Source of the DNA: Opitutaceae bacterium
GTDB lineage: Bacteria; Verrucomicrobiota; Verrucomicrobiia; Opitutales; Opitutaceae
Length of the DNA stretch: 64,000 nucleotides
Assembly: GCA_030648295.1 (NCBI GenBank)
Contig: JAUSID010000072.1
Coordinates: forward strand, 1 to 64,000
Reading direction: 5' to 3'
Below the pieces are notes generated by a model. That model did no database searches and was not told the origin of the DNA. It saw only the letters and a list, made by a program, of their open reading frames with translations. This document shows positions 8,787 through 17,628 of this stretch, one piece after another. Positions within the stretch are counted from its first letter, which is position 1. Every line of letters starts with the position of its first letter. Made by a program: the position numbers and the translations under genes.

Positions 8787-10189
8787 CTGTCGCCGACCTC
8801 AACACGTTGCTTGCCGCTCGCTCCGAGAACGAGCACGTCGAATTCAAAGAGGCGAAGAACCGCTTCGATTTTGAAAAACTTGTGGCCTACTGCGTCGCAC
8901 TGGCCAACGAGGGCGGTGGAAAAATGGTGCTGGGTGTGACCGATGCCCCGCCGCGAAGAGTCGTCGGAACCCAGGCTTTCGATGTTCCAGAACGCACCGT
9001 GGAGGGAATTCACGAGCGACTGCACATGAAAGTGACGTGGTCGGACGTCGCACATCCCGACGGTCGCGTGCTGGTCTTCACGGTTCCCTCGCGCCCGGTG
9101 GGGCATCCGGTTCACTACGAGGGCCGGTATTGGATGCGGGCGGGAGCCGACTTGGTTCCGATGTCTCCCGATCAGCTCAAAGCCATCGTGCTCGAAGGCC
9201 AGCCAGAGTTCAGTGCGCAGGTGGCTCGCGATGGATTGGGCGAGGAGGAGGTCGCGTCCCTGCTCGACGTGCAAAGCTACTACGATCTGCGAACGCGCCC
9301 GCTGCCCTCGACCCGGGCGGAAATAATCGAGACGTTCGTGACCAAGGGATTCGTGCAGCGAAGCGGTGGCGCATGGGCCATCACCAATTTGGGCGCGCTC
9401 CTGTTTGCCAAACGACTGGCGGATTTCGAGACCGTGGCACGCAAAGGCGTGCGCGTAATTTCCTACGACGGTCTTTCAAAGCTGAAGGTGAAAGACGGCA
9501 AGGATGTCCCGTTCGACACCGGCTATGCGGCGGGATTCAGCGCGCTCGTCGATTACATTCACGCCGAGCTTCCGGCCAGCGAGGAAATTGCCGCCGCGCT
9601 CCGCACGACGACGCATGCCTATCCGAAAAAGGCGATTCGGGAAATCGTCGGCAATGCCATCGTCCACCAGGATCTCACCGAACGAGGCACTGGCGTGGTG
9701 GTGGAACTCTTCGACGACCGCGTCGAGGTCACAAATCCAGGTCTGCCCATTCTTCCCGTGGATCGATTCATCGACGAAAACCAGTCGCGCAACGAACGTT
9801 TCGCCGACGCGCTACGGCAGCTCCGCATTTGCGATGAGCGCGGACATGGCATGGACGATGTGGTCACCCATATCGAACTGCACCAGCTTCCGCCCTATCA
9901 GTGCCGATTGGGGAGCCGGCACACGACCGTGGTGCTTTCGCGCTACCGGCCGTTGAAGAATCTCACACCTGAAGAACGGATTCACGCGGTGTATCAGCAC
10001 TGCTGCCTGCGCTTCGTCACCAATCAGGCAACGAACAACGAATCGCTTCGTGGGCGATTTAAAATCGAGAAACAGAATGCAGCCATCGCGTCGCGGTTGG
10101 TGGCTGAAGCCGTGAAAGCGGAGAAAATTCGGGCGGTTGATGTGAATGCCGCCAATAAACTGATGCGGTATGTCCCGTATTGGGCCTGA
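8783..10189 (+). CDS. AlbA_2 (Schlafen-like) DNA-binding protein with RecG-type ATPase C-terminus
   Basis: A 468-residue protein. Its N-terminal 130 residues carry the AlbA_2/divergent-AAA pattern (NEHVEFKEAKNRF, then ANEGGGKMVLGV). The C-terminal part carries the HATPase_c_4 pattern (REIVGNAIVHQD, then DERGHGMDDV). Such proteins are widely annotated as putative transcriptional regulators or ATP-dependent helicase-related proteins. They are recurrent accessory genes inside type I restriction-modification operons, which is the position here. ATG at 8783 overlaps the TGA of the fused hsdMS gene, so translation is probably coupled. Its exact role is not established. It could regulate the locus or act as an independent defence component. 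Confidence 0.8.
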   Translation: MTVADLNTLLAARSENEHVEFKEAKNRFDFEKLVAYCVALANEGGGKMVLGVTDAPPRRVVGTQAFDVPERTVEGIHERLHMKVTWSDVAHPDGRVLVFTVPSRPVGHPVHYEGRYWMRAGADLVPMSPDQLKAIVLEGQPEFSAQVARDGLGEEEVASLLDVQSYYDLRTRPLPSTRAEIIETFVTKGFVQRSGGAWAITNLGALLFAKRLADFETVARKGVRVISYDGLSKLKVKDGKDVPFDTGYAAGFSALVDYIHAELPASEEIAAALRTTTHAYPKKAIREIVGNAIVHQDLTERGTGVVVELFDDRVEVTNPGLPILPVDRFIDENQSRNERFADALRQLRICDERGHGMDDVVTHIELHQLPPYQCRLGSRHTTVVLSRYRPLKNLTPEERIHAVYQHCCLRFVTNQATNNESLRGRFKIEKQNAAIASRLVAEAVKAEKIRAVDVNAANKLMRYVPYWA

Positions 10190-10318
10190 GTTTTTGTTTG
10201 ATAGAAACCAGCCTACCAATGACAGGAGTTGCCTAACTCACTCACTGACAGAGAAGCGCTTATTTGATGGGTATTTGATTTCACCGCCCCTGACGACACT
10301 CACGCCCCAACATGCGAA

Positions 10319-10344
10319 GGGCCTCCGGCATTCACCAGAGGCCC
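10319..10344. repeat. Small hairpin in the gap before the macrodomain scar
   Basis: GGGCCTC (10319-10325) pairs with GAGGCCC (10338-10344) across a 12-nt loop. No T-run follows, so it is not a canonical intrinsic terminator. It sits in the 226-bp gap between the AlbA_2 gene and the macrodomain remnant, where nothing else is recognised. Confidence 0.4.
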
Positions 10345-10415
10345 AGTGCCGACCGGAAATTTCCAGTCCAACTTGCCCCTAACCTGCGCCACCCACCGCC
10401 TCTGTCAATCATACC

Positions 10416-10604
10416 ATGATTGAGCTCGCCCAAGGTGATTTGCTTCACGCTCCGACCGACGCACTCGTGAACACCGTCAACGGGCTCGGCGGTTTGGATT
10501 GGAATGAAGTGCGTCCGTGTATCGAAAGTGCGTTTGCCACTATGCCCGACGTGCGAGTGCTGCTTTACGCCCCGGTCGAGTTCACTCACGCTGCCCGCTG
10601 CTGA
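10416..10604 (+). pseudogene. Internally deleted DarG-type macrodomain (ADP-ribosylglycohydrolase antitoxin) remnant
   Basis: A 62-codon frame. The first half (MIELAQGDLLHAPTDALVN) is the beginning of a DarG-type macrodomain, and the second half (GLGGLDWNEVRPCIESAF) is its end. About 100 residues of ADP-ribose-binding core are missing, joined in frame at the VNTVN/GLGGLDW junction. After the junction the frame runs through DVRVLLYAP and ends at TGA 10602-10604, just before the hsdR start. No DarT-like toxin gene is seen next to it. A working antitoxin is not expected. It marks a DarTG module once present between hsdMS and hsdR. The family likeness is from memory of DarG proteins. Confidence 0.72.
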
Positions 10605-10605
10605 C

Positions 10606-13164
10606 ATGCCCTCCGAAGCCCAGGCGCGCATTGCCATCAACAAATTGTTGGAGGAGGCGGGCTGGCGGTTTCTGCCGGATAAGCATGGCCAACGCGAAAA
10701 CATAGTCTGCGAGCATCGGCTCACGAAAAAAGTCTTCGCGCCGAACGTCGATCTGGGCGCGGATTTCCAGCACGCCCCCGACGGTTTCGTCGACTACGTG
10801 CTGTTGAACACCGACGGCCGGCCCGTCGCGGTGGTCGAGGCGAAGAAGGAGAGCATCGACCCGCTCTCAGCCAAGGAACAGGCCCGCGCCTATGCCGCGG
10901 GGCTCGGCGTCAGCCATGTTTTTCTCAGCAATGGACTCGTCCATTACTACTGGAACCTGCGGCAAGGGAATCCCGTAAAGATGTCGCGGCTGCTGCCGCT
11001 GGAGGAACTCGGGAAGGCGGCGGAGTGGCGTCCCGATCCGCAGCGGCTCGCGAGCGTGGCCGTCGACGAGAACTACATCGCGGTCTCGCAGGACGCGAAA
11101 TGGCCGGCCTATTCGCCGCTGGAGCGGGCGGAAGTCGCGGTGAACAAAAAGATCCGGCTGCTGCGCGACTACCAACTCGCGGGCATCCGCGCCCTCCAGC
11201 AGGCGGCGCTGCCGGGGCGGCATCGCTTTCTTTTCGAAATGGCCACGGGCACGGGCAAGACGCTCCTCAGCGCCGCCATCGCGAAGCTCTACCTCCGCAC
11301 GGAAAACGCCACGCGCATCCTTTTCCTCGTCGATCGGCTCGAGCTGGAAAACCAGGCATGGAAGAACTTCACTGCCTACCTCGCGAACGACGGCATCGAG
11401 ACCGTCATCTACAAGCAGAAGAAGCAGGATTGGCGCGGCGCCCAGGTTGTCGTCACCACCATCCAGAGCCTCGCGGCGCAGAATCGTTTTCTCACGGAGT
11501 TTGCGCCAACGGATTTCCAGCTCCTCATCAGCGACGAGGCGCATCGGACCATCAGCGGCAACAACCGCGCGATCTTCGAATATTTCGTCGGCGCGAAGCT
11601 CGGGCTTACGGCGACGCCGCGCGACTACCTGAAGGGGGTCGACGAAAAGGAGCGGCAGGAGGATCCGCGCGCCTACGAACGCCGTCTGCTGCTCGACACG
11701 TATCGCACCTTCGGCAGCGAAGACGGCGTGCCGACGTTTCGCTACAGCCTGATCGACGCGGTGCGGGCGAAGCCGAAACCATATCTCGTCAACCCTCTCG
11801 CGCTCGACGCCCGCACCGAAATCACGACGCAGATGCTGGCCGATGGCTACGCCATCAAAGTCGAGGCGAGCGAAGACGGGCAGGAAACCGAGCTGGTCTT
11901 CGAAGGTCGTGACTTCGAGCGCAAGTTCTTCTCCGACGATACAAACAGGAGCTTCGTCTCCTGTTTCCTCGAGTACGCGAAACGCGATCCCCTCACCGGC
12001 GAAATCGGCAAGACGATCGCCTTCGCGGTCAGCCGCCGGCACGCGACCAAGCTCGTCACGCTGCTCAACGAGGAGGCGACGCGCCGCTGGCCGGCGGATT
12101 ATGGCGCCGGCTCGACCTTTGCCGTGCAGGTGACATCCGATCAGCCCGGCGCGCAGCAGATGACGCTCGATTTCGCAAACAACAACCTGAACGGCAAGTC
12201 GCGCTGGCGCGCCGGCGAGTTTCGCGATTACGACACCAGCCGCACGCGCGTGTGCGTGACCGTCGGCATGATGACCACCGGCTACGACTGCGAAGACGTC
12301 CTCAACGTGGTGCTCGCGCGGCCGATTTTTTCGCCGACCGACTTCATCCAGATCAAGGGCCGCGGCACGCGGCGGTTCACGTTCGTGCACGGCGAAGGTT
12401 CGACCCGCCGCGAAGCAGCGAAGGACGGCTTCGCCCTCTTCGATTTTTTCGCCAACTGCGAGTTCTTCGAGGAGGAGTTCGATTACGACCGAAAGCTTCC
12501 GCTGCCGAAAATTCCGCCGGCCAGCCCCGGCGGCGAGGGCGGGACCACGGGTGGAACGGGTGGAGCAATTCCGTCCACCTACACCAATACCTCGCCCGAC
12601 CCGATGAAACAGGTTGCGGCCGAGGAAATCGGTGCGGACGGGATGAAGATCGATCGCGAAATGTATCGCGAGCGCTTCGCCGCGCAGGCCCGCTCGGTGC
12701 CCGCGCTCCGGGAGGCGGTGGCGGCGGGCGACTGGGCCGGCGCGGAGGCCTTGTTTCAGCAGGTGCTCGCGGGCAGGCCCGAGGAGTTTTGGAGCCTGCC
12801 GAAGCTGCGCAAAATCTTCCAGAGCGACCGCGTGCCGAGCTTGCGCGAGATCCTCCAGTTTGTTTTCGGCCTTACTCCGGAAATCGCGCGGCGCGAGCAA
12901 CTGGCGGCGGAGCACTTCGAGCGAATGCTGGCAACGCAACCGATCGACGCGACGAAGATTCGCGAGCTGCGCCAGGTTTTTCATGCCTACGTGCTCGATG
13001 GCGAAGTGCGAGCCATGCTCGAGGGCGGCAATTTTCCCGGGCTGCGGGCGCGGGACGCCGGGCTTTATCAGAGCATCAAGGCGGTCGGGGCGGAACGGTT
13101 GCGTGCGCTGCTGCATTACCTCGCGACATCCGTGCCGCTCGGCGAGTTCGCACGCGTAGCGTGA
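10606..13164 (+). CDS. hsdR: Type I restriction enzyme R subunit (DEAD/DEAH helicase-endonuclease)
   Basis: An 852-residue motor and nuclease subunit, which translocates DNA and cuts it when the HsdMS recognition site is unmethylated. The N-terminal nuclease fold shows the D...EAKK pattern (DYVLLN, then AVVEAKKES at about residues 60-85). The helicase has Walker A ATGTGKT near residue 215, the SDEAHR box near 308, and KGRGTRR in the second RecA-like domain. The C-terminus is helical, as in the EcoEI R subunit. ATG at 10606 follows the macrodomain stop by 1 nt. The fused hsdMS gene is the partner. Length is typical of the shorter HsdR branch. It converges on recD2 across a 45-bp gap. Confidence 0.92.
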   Translation: MPSEAQARIAINKLLEEAGWRFLPDKHGQRENIVCEHRLTKKVFAPNVDLGADFQHAPDGFVDYVLLNTDGRPVAVVEAKKESIDPLSAKEQARAYAAGLGVSHVFLSNGLVHYYWNLRQGNPVKMSRLLPLEELGKAAEWRPDPQRLASVAVDENYIAVSQDAKWPAYSPLERAEVAVNKKIRLLRDYQLAGIRALQQAALPGRHRFLFEMATGTGKTLLSAAIAKLYLRTENATRILFLVDRLELENQAWKNFTAYLANDGIETVIYKQKKQDWRGAQVVVTTIQSLAAQNRFLTEFAPTDFQLLISDEAHRTISGNNRAIFEYFVGAKLGLTATPRDYLKGVDEKERQEDPRAYERRLLLDTYRTFGSEDGVPTFRYSLIDAVRAKPKPYLVNPLALDARTEITTQMLADGYAIKVEASEDGQETELVFEGRDFERKFFSDDTNRSFVSCFLEYAKRDPLTGEIGKTIAFAVSRRHATKLVTLLNEEATRRWPADYGAGSTFAVQVTSDQPGAQQMTLDFANNNLNGKSRWRAGEFRDYDTSRTRVCVTVGMMTTGYDCEDVLNVVLARPIFSPTDFIQIKGRGTRRFTFVHGEGSTRREAAKDGFALFDFFANCEFFEEEFDYDRKLPLPKIPPASPGGEGGTTGGTGGAIPSTYTNTSPDPMKQVAAEEIGADGMKIDREMYRERFAAQARSVPALREAVAAGDWAGAEALFQQVLAGRPEEFWSLPKLRKIFQSDRVPSLREILQFVFGLTPEIARREQLAAEHFERMLATQPIDATKIRELRQVFHAYVLDGEVRAMLEGGNFPGLRARDAGLYQSIKAVGAERLRALLHYLATSVPLGEFARVA

Positions 13165-13209
13165 GGCTGGCCAGTGGGCTCGGTTTTTGCGGCGCAAGAA
13201 CCCACGCCA

Positions 13210-15546
13210 TTACGCGGGGGAAAGCGCCGCGATCTTTTCCTTCAGGTGCGTGATCCGCTGCTTCGATTCGCTGTTCCGCACCGCCATCGCGTAGGCCGCG
13301 GGCTCGCCCACGATGAAGACTTTTTTCCGACCGCGGGTCACGGCGGTGTAGAGCAGGTTGCGCTGGAGCATCATGAAGTGCGCCTTCAGCAGCGGCACGA
13401 TCACGACCGGGTATTCACTTCCCTGTGACTTGTGAATGCTGATGGCGTAGGCGAGCCCCAGGTCCGACAGTTCGCCGCGTTCGAACGTGTGCGGATCGCC
13501 GTCGAATTTGGCGCCGATGGTCCCCGCCTCGGCGTCGACCGCGGTGACGACGCCGATGTCGCCGTTGAAGAGGTTCTTTTCGTAGTTGTTTCGCAGCTGG
13601 ATGATCTTGTCTCCCGGACGAAACTCGCCGGCCGGCCCGCGCAGCCCGCGGCCGTGCGGATTGAGCGTCGCCTGGAGCTGCGCGTTGAGATTGCCGACCC
13701 CCGCCACGCCCTTGTGCATCGGCGCGAGAACCTGCACGTCGTTGATCGGATCCGGCCACTTGAGCACGCGCGGGATGAACTCGGTCACGAGCAGCTGCAC
13801 CTTGCGCAGGCAATCCTCCGCGTCGGTCGCCGCGATGAAGTTCAGGTCGGCCCAGACCTGCGCGTCCGCCACCTGCGGCATCACAGGCGGCAGCGAGGCG
13901 TCGCCGGCATTGATCGCATGCGCGGTGGTCACGATCTGGCTGAGTCCCTCCTGCCGGTAAATGACCGCGAGCCGCGTCACCGGCAGGCCCTGCGTTGCAA
14001 TCAGATCCTTGAGCACGTTGCCCGCGCCGACGCTGGGCAACTGGTCGGTATCGCCGACCAGCAGCAGGTGGGCGCGCGATGGCACCGCCTGGAGGAGCGC
14101 GGCGGCGAGCCGCGAATCGAGCATCGACGCTTCGTCCACGACGAGAAAATCCGTGGCCAGCGGGGCATTTTCGTTGGCCGTGAAACCGCCATTGGCGGCG
14201 TCGTATTTGAGCAGCCGGTGAATCGTCGAGGCGAAACCGCCGGTGGTCTCGGCCAGCCGTTGGGCCGCGCGCCCGGTGGGAGCGGCGAGATGCACCCGCA
14301 CTTTCTTCGCCTTCAACACCTCGACGAGCGCGCGCAGGATGGTGGTTTTTCCCGTGCCGGGGCCGCCGGTCAGGATCGTGAGTTTGTGCCGCAGCGCGTT
14401 TCGCACCGCGACGCGCTGCAATTCATGGAACGTGAATCCCGCCTTTTGCTCCGCCCACTGCACCGCGGCATCGATTTTGATCGGTGGCAATCCGCTGCCC
14501 ACCACGGTCAACCGATGAACGGTCGCCGCGATCTTGTGCTCCGCGCGATCGTGATGCGGCAACTGGATCAGCCCGGCGCCGGGCAGCGGCGGAGACTCCG
14601 GCGATTTGGCGCGGACCTGAATCTCTTCATGACTCATTGCGGGCGGGACGCCCGCGCTCCCAGGCGGCAGCTGCCGCACCAGCGCCTTCGTCTCGACCAG
14701 CGCGGCGATCCGCGCCTCGACGAGCTTCGAGTCGGTCTCGAGCAGATTCGCCGTGTGATCGCGCAGGTCGGCCTCGCGAAACGCGGTGTGGCCTTCCTCC
14801 TGCAGCGTCTCCAGCGCGTAGATGATCCCGGCATCGAGCCGGGGCGGCGCGTCGTTGGCAAAGCCCAGGTTAATCGCGATGCGATCGGCGGTCTTGAATC
14901 CGATGCCGTCGATCTCGCGCGCCACCTGATATGGCTGCGTGGTCAGGATTCGTTTCGCCTCGGAGCCATACCGCTTCACCAGTTTCACGCACTGGCTCGG
15001 CGTGACGCCATACGTCTGGAGAAAAATGTAGAGTTCGCGCTCGGTGCGCTTTTCGTCCCATGCCTGCTTGATTGCGGCGGCGCGCTTCTTGCCGATGCCC
15101 TCGACATCGCGCAGCCGCGCCGACTCCTCGCTCAGCACGCGGAACGTGTCCCGGCCAAACGCGTCGACGATCTTGTTCGCGTAAACCTTGCCGATGCCGG
15201 GAACCAGCCCGCTGCCGAGGTATTTGCGAATTCCATACACGCTGGACGGCAGCTCACTCTTGAAACCGATCACCTTGAACTGGGCGCCGTGCTGCGCGTG
15301 CCGCGTCCACTCGCCGGTCAGGTGCAGCGTTTCGCCGCATTCGACGCCGGGCAGCGGCCCCACGATGGTGACGGCGTCGGGCCGGGCTTTCGCCTCCGCG
15401 GTGGCACCGGCGCCGGGCGGCGGGGTGGTGCCGGCATCGGGCCGGAATTCGGCAATCGTGTAATGATTCTCCTCATTGAGGAAAATGATCCGTTCCACCA
15501 CGCCGGTGAGCGTGGCGGTCGAGGAGGATGAGGCGGGCGCGGACAC
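13210..15546 (-). CDS. recD2: RecD2-family ATP-dependent DNA helicase
   Basis: A 778-residue SF1B 5'-3' helicase of the RecD2 type, which acts in DNA repair without RecBC. It has an N-terminal OB-like segment, tandem helix-hairpin-helix units at about residues 100-200, Walker A GGPGTGKTT near 395, a VVDEASMLD motif, and a UvrD-C-like end (SIHKSQGSEYP). A GTG at 15546 is the likely start because the LTGVVERIIFLNEENHYT block normal for the family begins a few residues later. No strong ribosome-binding site is seen. Between the hairpin-helix region and the motor domain, an extra segment reading PPGSAGVPPAM comes from a dispersed DNA repeat that has stayed in frame. The gene stands alone, convergent with hsdR. 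Confidence 0.92.
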   Translation of the reverse strand: MSAPASSSSTATLTGVVERIIFLNEENHYTIAEFRPDAGTTPPPGAGATAEAKARPDAVTIVGPLPGVECGETLHLTGEWTRHAQHGAQFKVIGFKSELPSSVYGIRKYLGSGLVPGIGKVYANKIVDAFGRDTFRVLSEESARLRDVEGIGKKRAAAIKQAWDEKRTERELYIFLQTYGVTPSQCVKLVKRYGSEAKRILTTQPYQVAREIDGIGFKTADRIAINLGFANDAPPRLDAGIIYALETLQEEGHTAFREADLRDHTANLLETDSKLVEARIAALVETKALVRQLPPGSAGVPPAMSHEEIQVRAKSPESPPLPGAGLIQLPHHDRAEHKIAATVHRLTVVGSGLPPIKIDAAVQWAEQKAGFTFHELQRVAVRNALRHKLTILTGGPGTGKTTILRALVEVLKAKKVRVHLAAPTGRAAQRLAETTGGFASTIHRLLKYDAANGGFTANENAPLATDFLVVDEASMLDSRLAAALLQAVPSRAHLLLVGDTDQLPSVGAGNVLKDLIATQGLPVTRLAVIYRQEGLSQIVTTAHAINAGDASLPPVMPQVADAQVWADLNFIAATDAEDCLRKVQLLVTEFIPRVLKWPDPINDVQVLAPMHKGVAGVGNLNAQLQATLNPHGRGLRGPAGEFRPGDKIIQLRNNYEKNLFNGDIGVVTAVDAEAGTIGAKFDGDPHTFERGELSDLGLAYAISIHKSQGSEYPVVIVPLLKAHFMMLQRNLLYTAVTRGRKKVFIVGEPAAYAMAVRNSESKQRITHLKEKIAALSPA
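14635..14663. repeat. Dispersed GCGGGCGGGACGCCCGC repeat inside recD2
   Basis: Palindromic core GCGGGCGGGACGCCCGC followed by GCTCCCAGG, identical in style to intergenic copies near 36.9, 38.4 and 38.5 kb. Here it lies inside the recD2 reading frame and adds the residues GSAGVPPA without breaking it. Confidence 0.8.
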
Positions 15547-15679
15547 AGGCGGGCTTCAGGGCAGTTTCGCGTTCATGGGTGGCATCGGCGGAATCAGCGG
15601 TCAACCGGTTTGCATGCCGCGGGCCGGTCGCGGCGCTCCTTGGCCATGGACAACGTGATGCCGAGCTCACTCCTGCCGG

Positions 15680-16324
15680 TCAGGTTTCCAGCGCGCGCCG
15701 GACGGCGAACAGATCGGAAAACACGGCCTCGGCATTCGCGGCGCGGAGTTGCGCGGCATCATGCGTGCCGGTGGTCACGCACCAGCAGGCAAAACCGCCG
15801 TTGTGCGCGGCCTTCACGTCGAACGGGGAATCGCCGATCAGCATCGTCGTCTCGCGAGCGGCGCCGAGTTCGTGCAGCACATGCGCGGCAAATTCCGGCT
15901 CGGGCTTGATCCACCGTGTATCCGTGGCGCCAAACACGCCGTCGAGGTAGGGCGAGAGACCGAGATGCTCGCAGATGCGCCGCGACTGCGTGCCGCGTTT
16001 GTTCGTGAAAACGGCGAGTTTGACCCCGACCGCGTGTTGCGAGCGGACGAGTTCCAGCGCGCCCGACATCAGTTTCACGTCTTCGAGCAGAATCTTTTCC
16101 GTATGTTCGACGTGCAGACGCACCGCTGCGGCGATCTGCTCCTCGGGCAGAAAATGGCGCATCGCGTCCTCCAGCCCGCCCCCGACGGCGCGCCGCACCT
16201 GTTCAATCGTCGGCGCGGGCAGGCCGAACTGCGGCAGCACCTGGCCATAGCTCCGGTGGATGGTGGTGAAGGCATCCACGATGGTGCCATCGAGATCGAG
16301 GAGGAGGGTGGCGAATCTCGGCAT
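15680..16324 (-). CDS. HAD-superfamily hydrolase, phosphoglycolate phosphatase-like
   Basis: A 214-residue HAD phosphatase. Motif I is LDLDGTIVD near the N-terminus, motif II is VFTNK, motif III is the lysine in the IKPEPEF region, and motif IV is IGDSPFDV. The cap lies between motifs I and II, as in phosphoglycolate phosphatase (Gph) and beta-phosphoglucomutase relatives. ATG at 16324 is preceded by AGGA at good spacing. The frame is open 13 codons further upstream without a better site. It is divergent from the lipid-transport operon. Removal of phosphate from 2-phosphoglycolate is the likeliest role, but substrates in this family cannot be read from sequence. Confidence 0.85.
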   Translation of the reverse strand: MPRFATLLLDLDGTIVDAFTTIHRSYGQVLPQFGLPAPTIEQVRRAVGGGLEDAMRHFLPEEQIAAAVRLHVEHTEKILLEDVKLMSGALELVRSQHAVGVKLAVFTNKRGTQSRRICEHLGLSPYLDGVFGATDTRWIKPEPEFAAHVLHELGAARETTMLIGDSPFDVKAAHNGGFACWCVTTGTHDAAQLRAANAEAVFSDLFAVRRALET

Positions 16325-16487
16325 GGAAGTCCTGCGATTGCGGCAAATTCCAGCTCCGGGCAACCGCCGATTGCGATTTCCGGGCAGTTAGAACCCGCGC
16401 GTGTGGCGCCATGATTCCGCTTTTCGCTGGTCCGGAGGGCAAAGAATCTGGTTGGCGAGAGGTCGGGTCGCCGGTGAAGTCAGCGCC

Positions 16488-17615
16488 ATGTCGGTGCATC
16501 CTGAGAATTCGAATGCACGCGCCGCCGCGGAACTGCGCGGCGACGTCTTCGAGGTGACGCTGGGCGGAACATGGCAAATCATGGATCCGCGGCCGAACTG
16601 GCCGGCGCTGCTCGATGGCCGCAAGCCGGCGCGCGTGCGGGTGCAGACGGGCGATGTCGGCAAATGGGATACGTCGCTGCTGCTTTTTCTTTTCGAGATC
16701 GAGCAGTGGTGCCTCACGTCCGGCGCATATTTCGATGCCGACGCGCTGCCGGCGAAGATGCGCACCCTGCTCGCGCAGTTCGTGCGCGCTCACCAAAGCA
16801 GTCTGCCGCAGGATCGCTCGGCGAACTTTCTCGCCAGCGTGGGACTCGCGACGCAGCAGACGGTGGGGCAGGGGCAGGAGATCTTCCGCTTCGTGGGCGA
16901 ACTGGTGCTCAGCGCGATGGCGCTGGCGAAGTCGCCGCATAAATTTCGCTGGCGCGATTGCGTGGCCGAGATGCAGCAGTGTGGCGCGATGGCGCTGCCC
17001 ATTGTCAGCCTCGTGGCCTTCCTCATCGGCGTGACGCTCGCGTACACGGCCGCAATCGTGCTGCGGCAGTTCGGCGGCGACATTTTCATCGCCGATCTGA
17101 TCGGTCTGGCGATGGTCCGTGAAGTGGGTGCGGTCATGACCGCGGTCGTGCTGTCCGGGCGCACGGGCGCGGCGTTCGCGGCGACGCTGGGCAACATGAA
17201 GATGAACGAGGAAATCGACGCGCTCGAGACGCTGGGCATCCCCGCGGTGCAGTTCCTGGTGCTGCCCCGGATGCTCGCCCTCGCCGTTATGATGCCGTTG
17301 CTGACGCTCTACGCCAACGCGCTCGGAATCCTCGGGGGCATGTTGGTCGCCTATGGGCTGCTTGCGATTTCGCCCACGGCGTACTGGGTGGAGATGAACA
17401 CCATCGTTGACCTTTCGGACGTGCTGTCGGGTGTGATCAAGGCCGGCGCATTCGGTCTGATCATTGGCCTCGCCGGCTGCCTGCGCGGGTTGCAGGCGGA
17501 ACGCAGCGCCGCCGGCGTCGGTCGCGCCGCCACCTCGGCGGTCGTGACGGCGATTCTGCTCATGGTGGTTGCCGATGCGGTCTTCGCCGTTTTGTTCAAC
17601 GTCCTTGGAATCTGA
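16488..17615 (+). CDS. mlaE: MlaE-family lipid ABC transporter permease with N-terminal STAS-like domain
   Basis: A 375-residue inner-membrane permease. The C-terminal 250 residues show the MlaE/YrbE signatures (MVREVGAVMTAVVLSGRTGAAF, a segment with five or more hydrophobic helices, and the ETLGIPAVQFLVLPR loop). The N-terminal 110 residues are hydrophilic and resemble the STAS fold of MlaB (VQTGDVGKWDTSLLLFLFEIEQW), so MlaB appears fused to MlaE. ATG at 16488 is chosen because the upstream 29 codons are low-complexity; no strong ribosome-binding site is seen. It is the first gene of a four-gene operon moving phospholipids between the membranes. Confidence 0.9.
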   Translation: MSVHPENSNARAAAELRGDVFEVTLGGTWQIMDPRPNWPALLDGRKPARVRVQTGDVGKWDTSLLLFLFEIEQWCLTSGAYFDADALPAKMRTLLAQFVRAHQSSLPQDRSANFLASVGLATQQTVGQGQEIFRFVGELVLSAMALAKSPHKFRWRDCVAEMQQCGAMALPIVSLVAFLIGVTLAYTAAIVLRQFGGDIFIADLIGLAMVREVGAVMTAVVLSGRTGAAFAATLGNMKMNEEIDALETLGIPAVQFLVLPRMLALAVMMPLLTLYANALGILGGMLVAYGLLAISPTAYWVEMNTIVDLSDVLSGVIKAGAFGLIIGLAGCLRGLQAERSAAGVGRAATSAVVTAILLMVVADAVFAVLFNVLGI

Positions 17616-17628
17616 GGACAGATCAACG

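Noticed and set aside
10867-13197. 776-codon minus-strand frame opposite hsdR
   Set aside because: Composition (Arg, His, Glu, Ala runs) is that of a mirror frame of a high-GC gene; hsdR has all expected motifs.
13171-13204. Hairpin GTGGGCTC/GAACCCAC between convergent hsdR and recD2
   Set aside because: One mismatch, a long loop and no T-run after the stem, so it is too weak to call a terminator.
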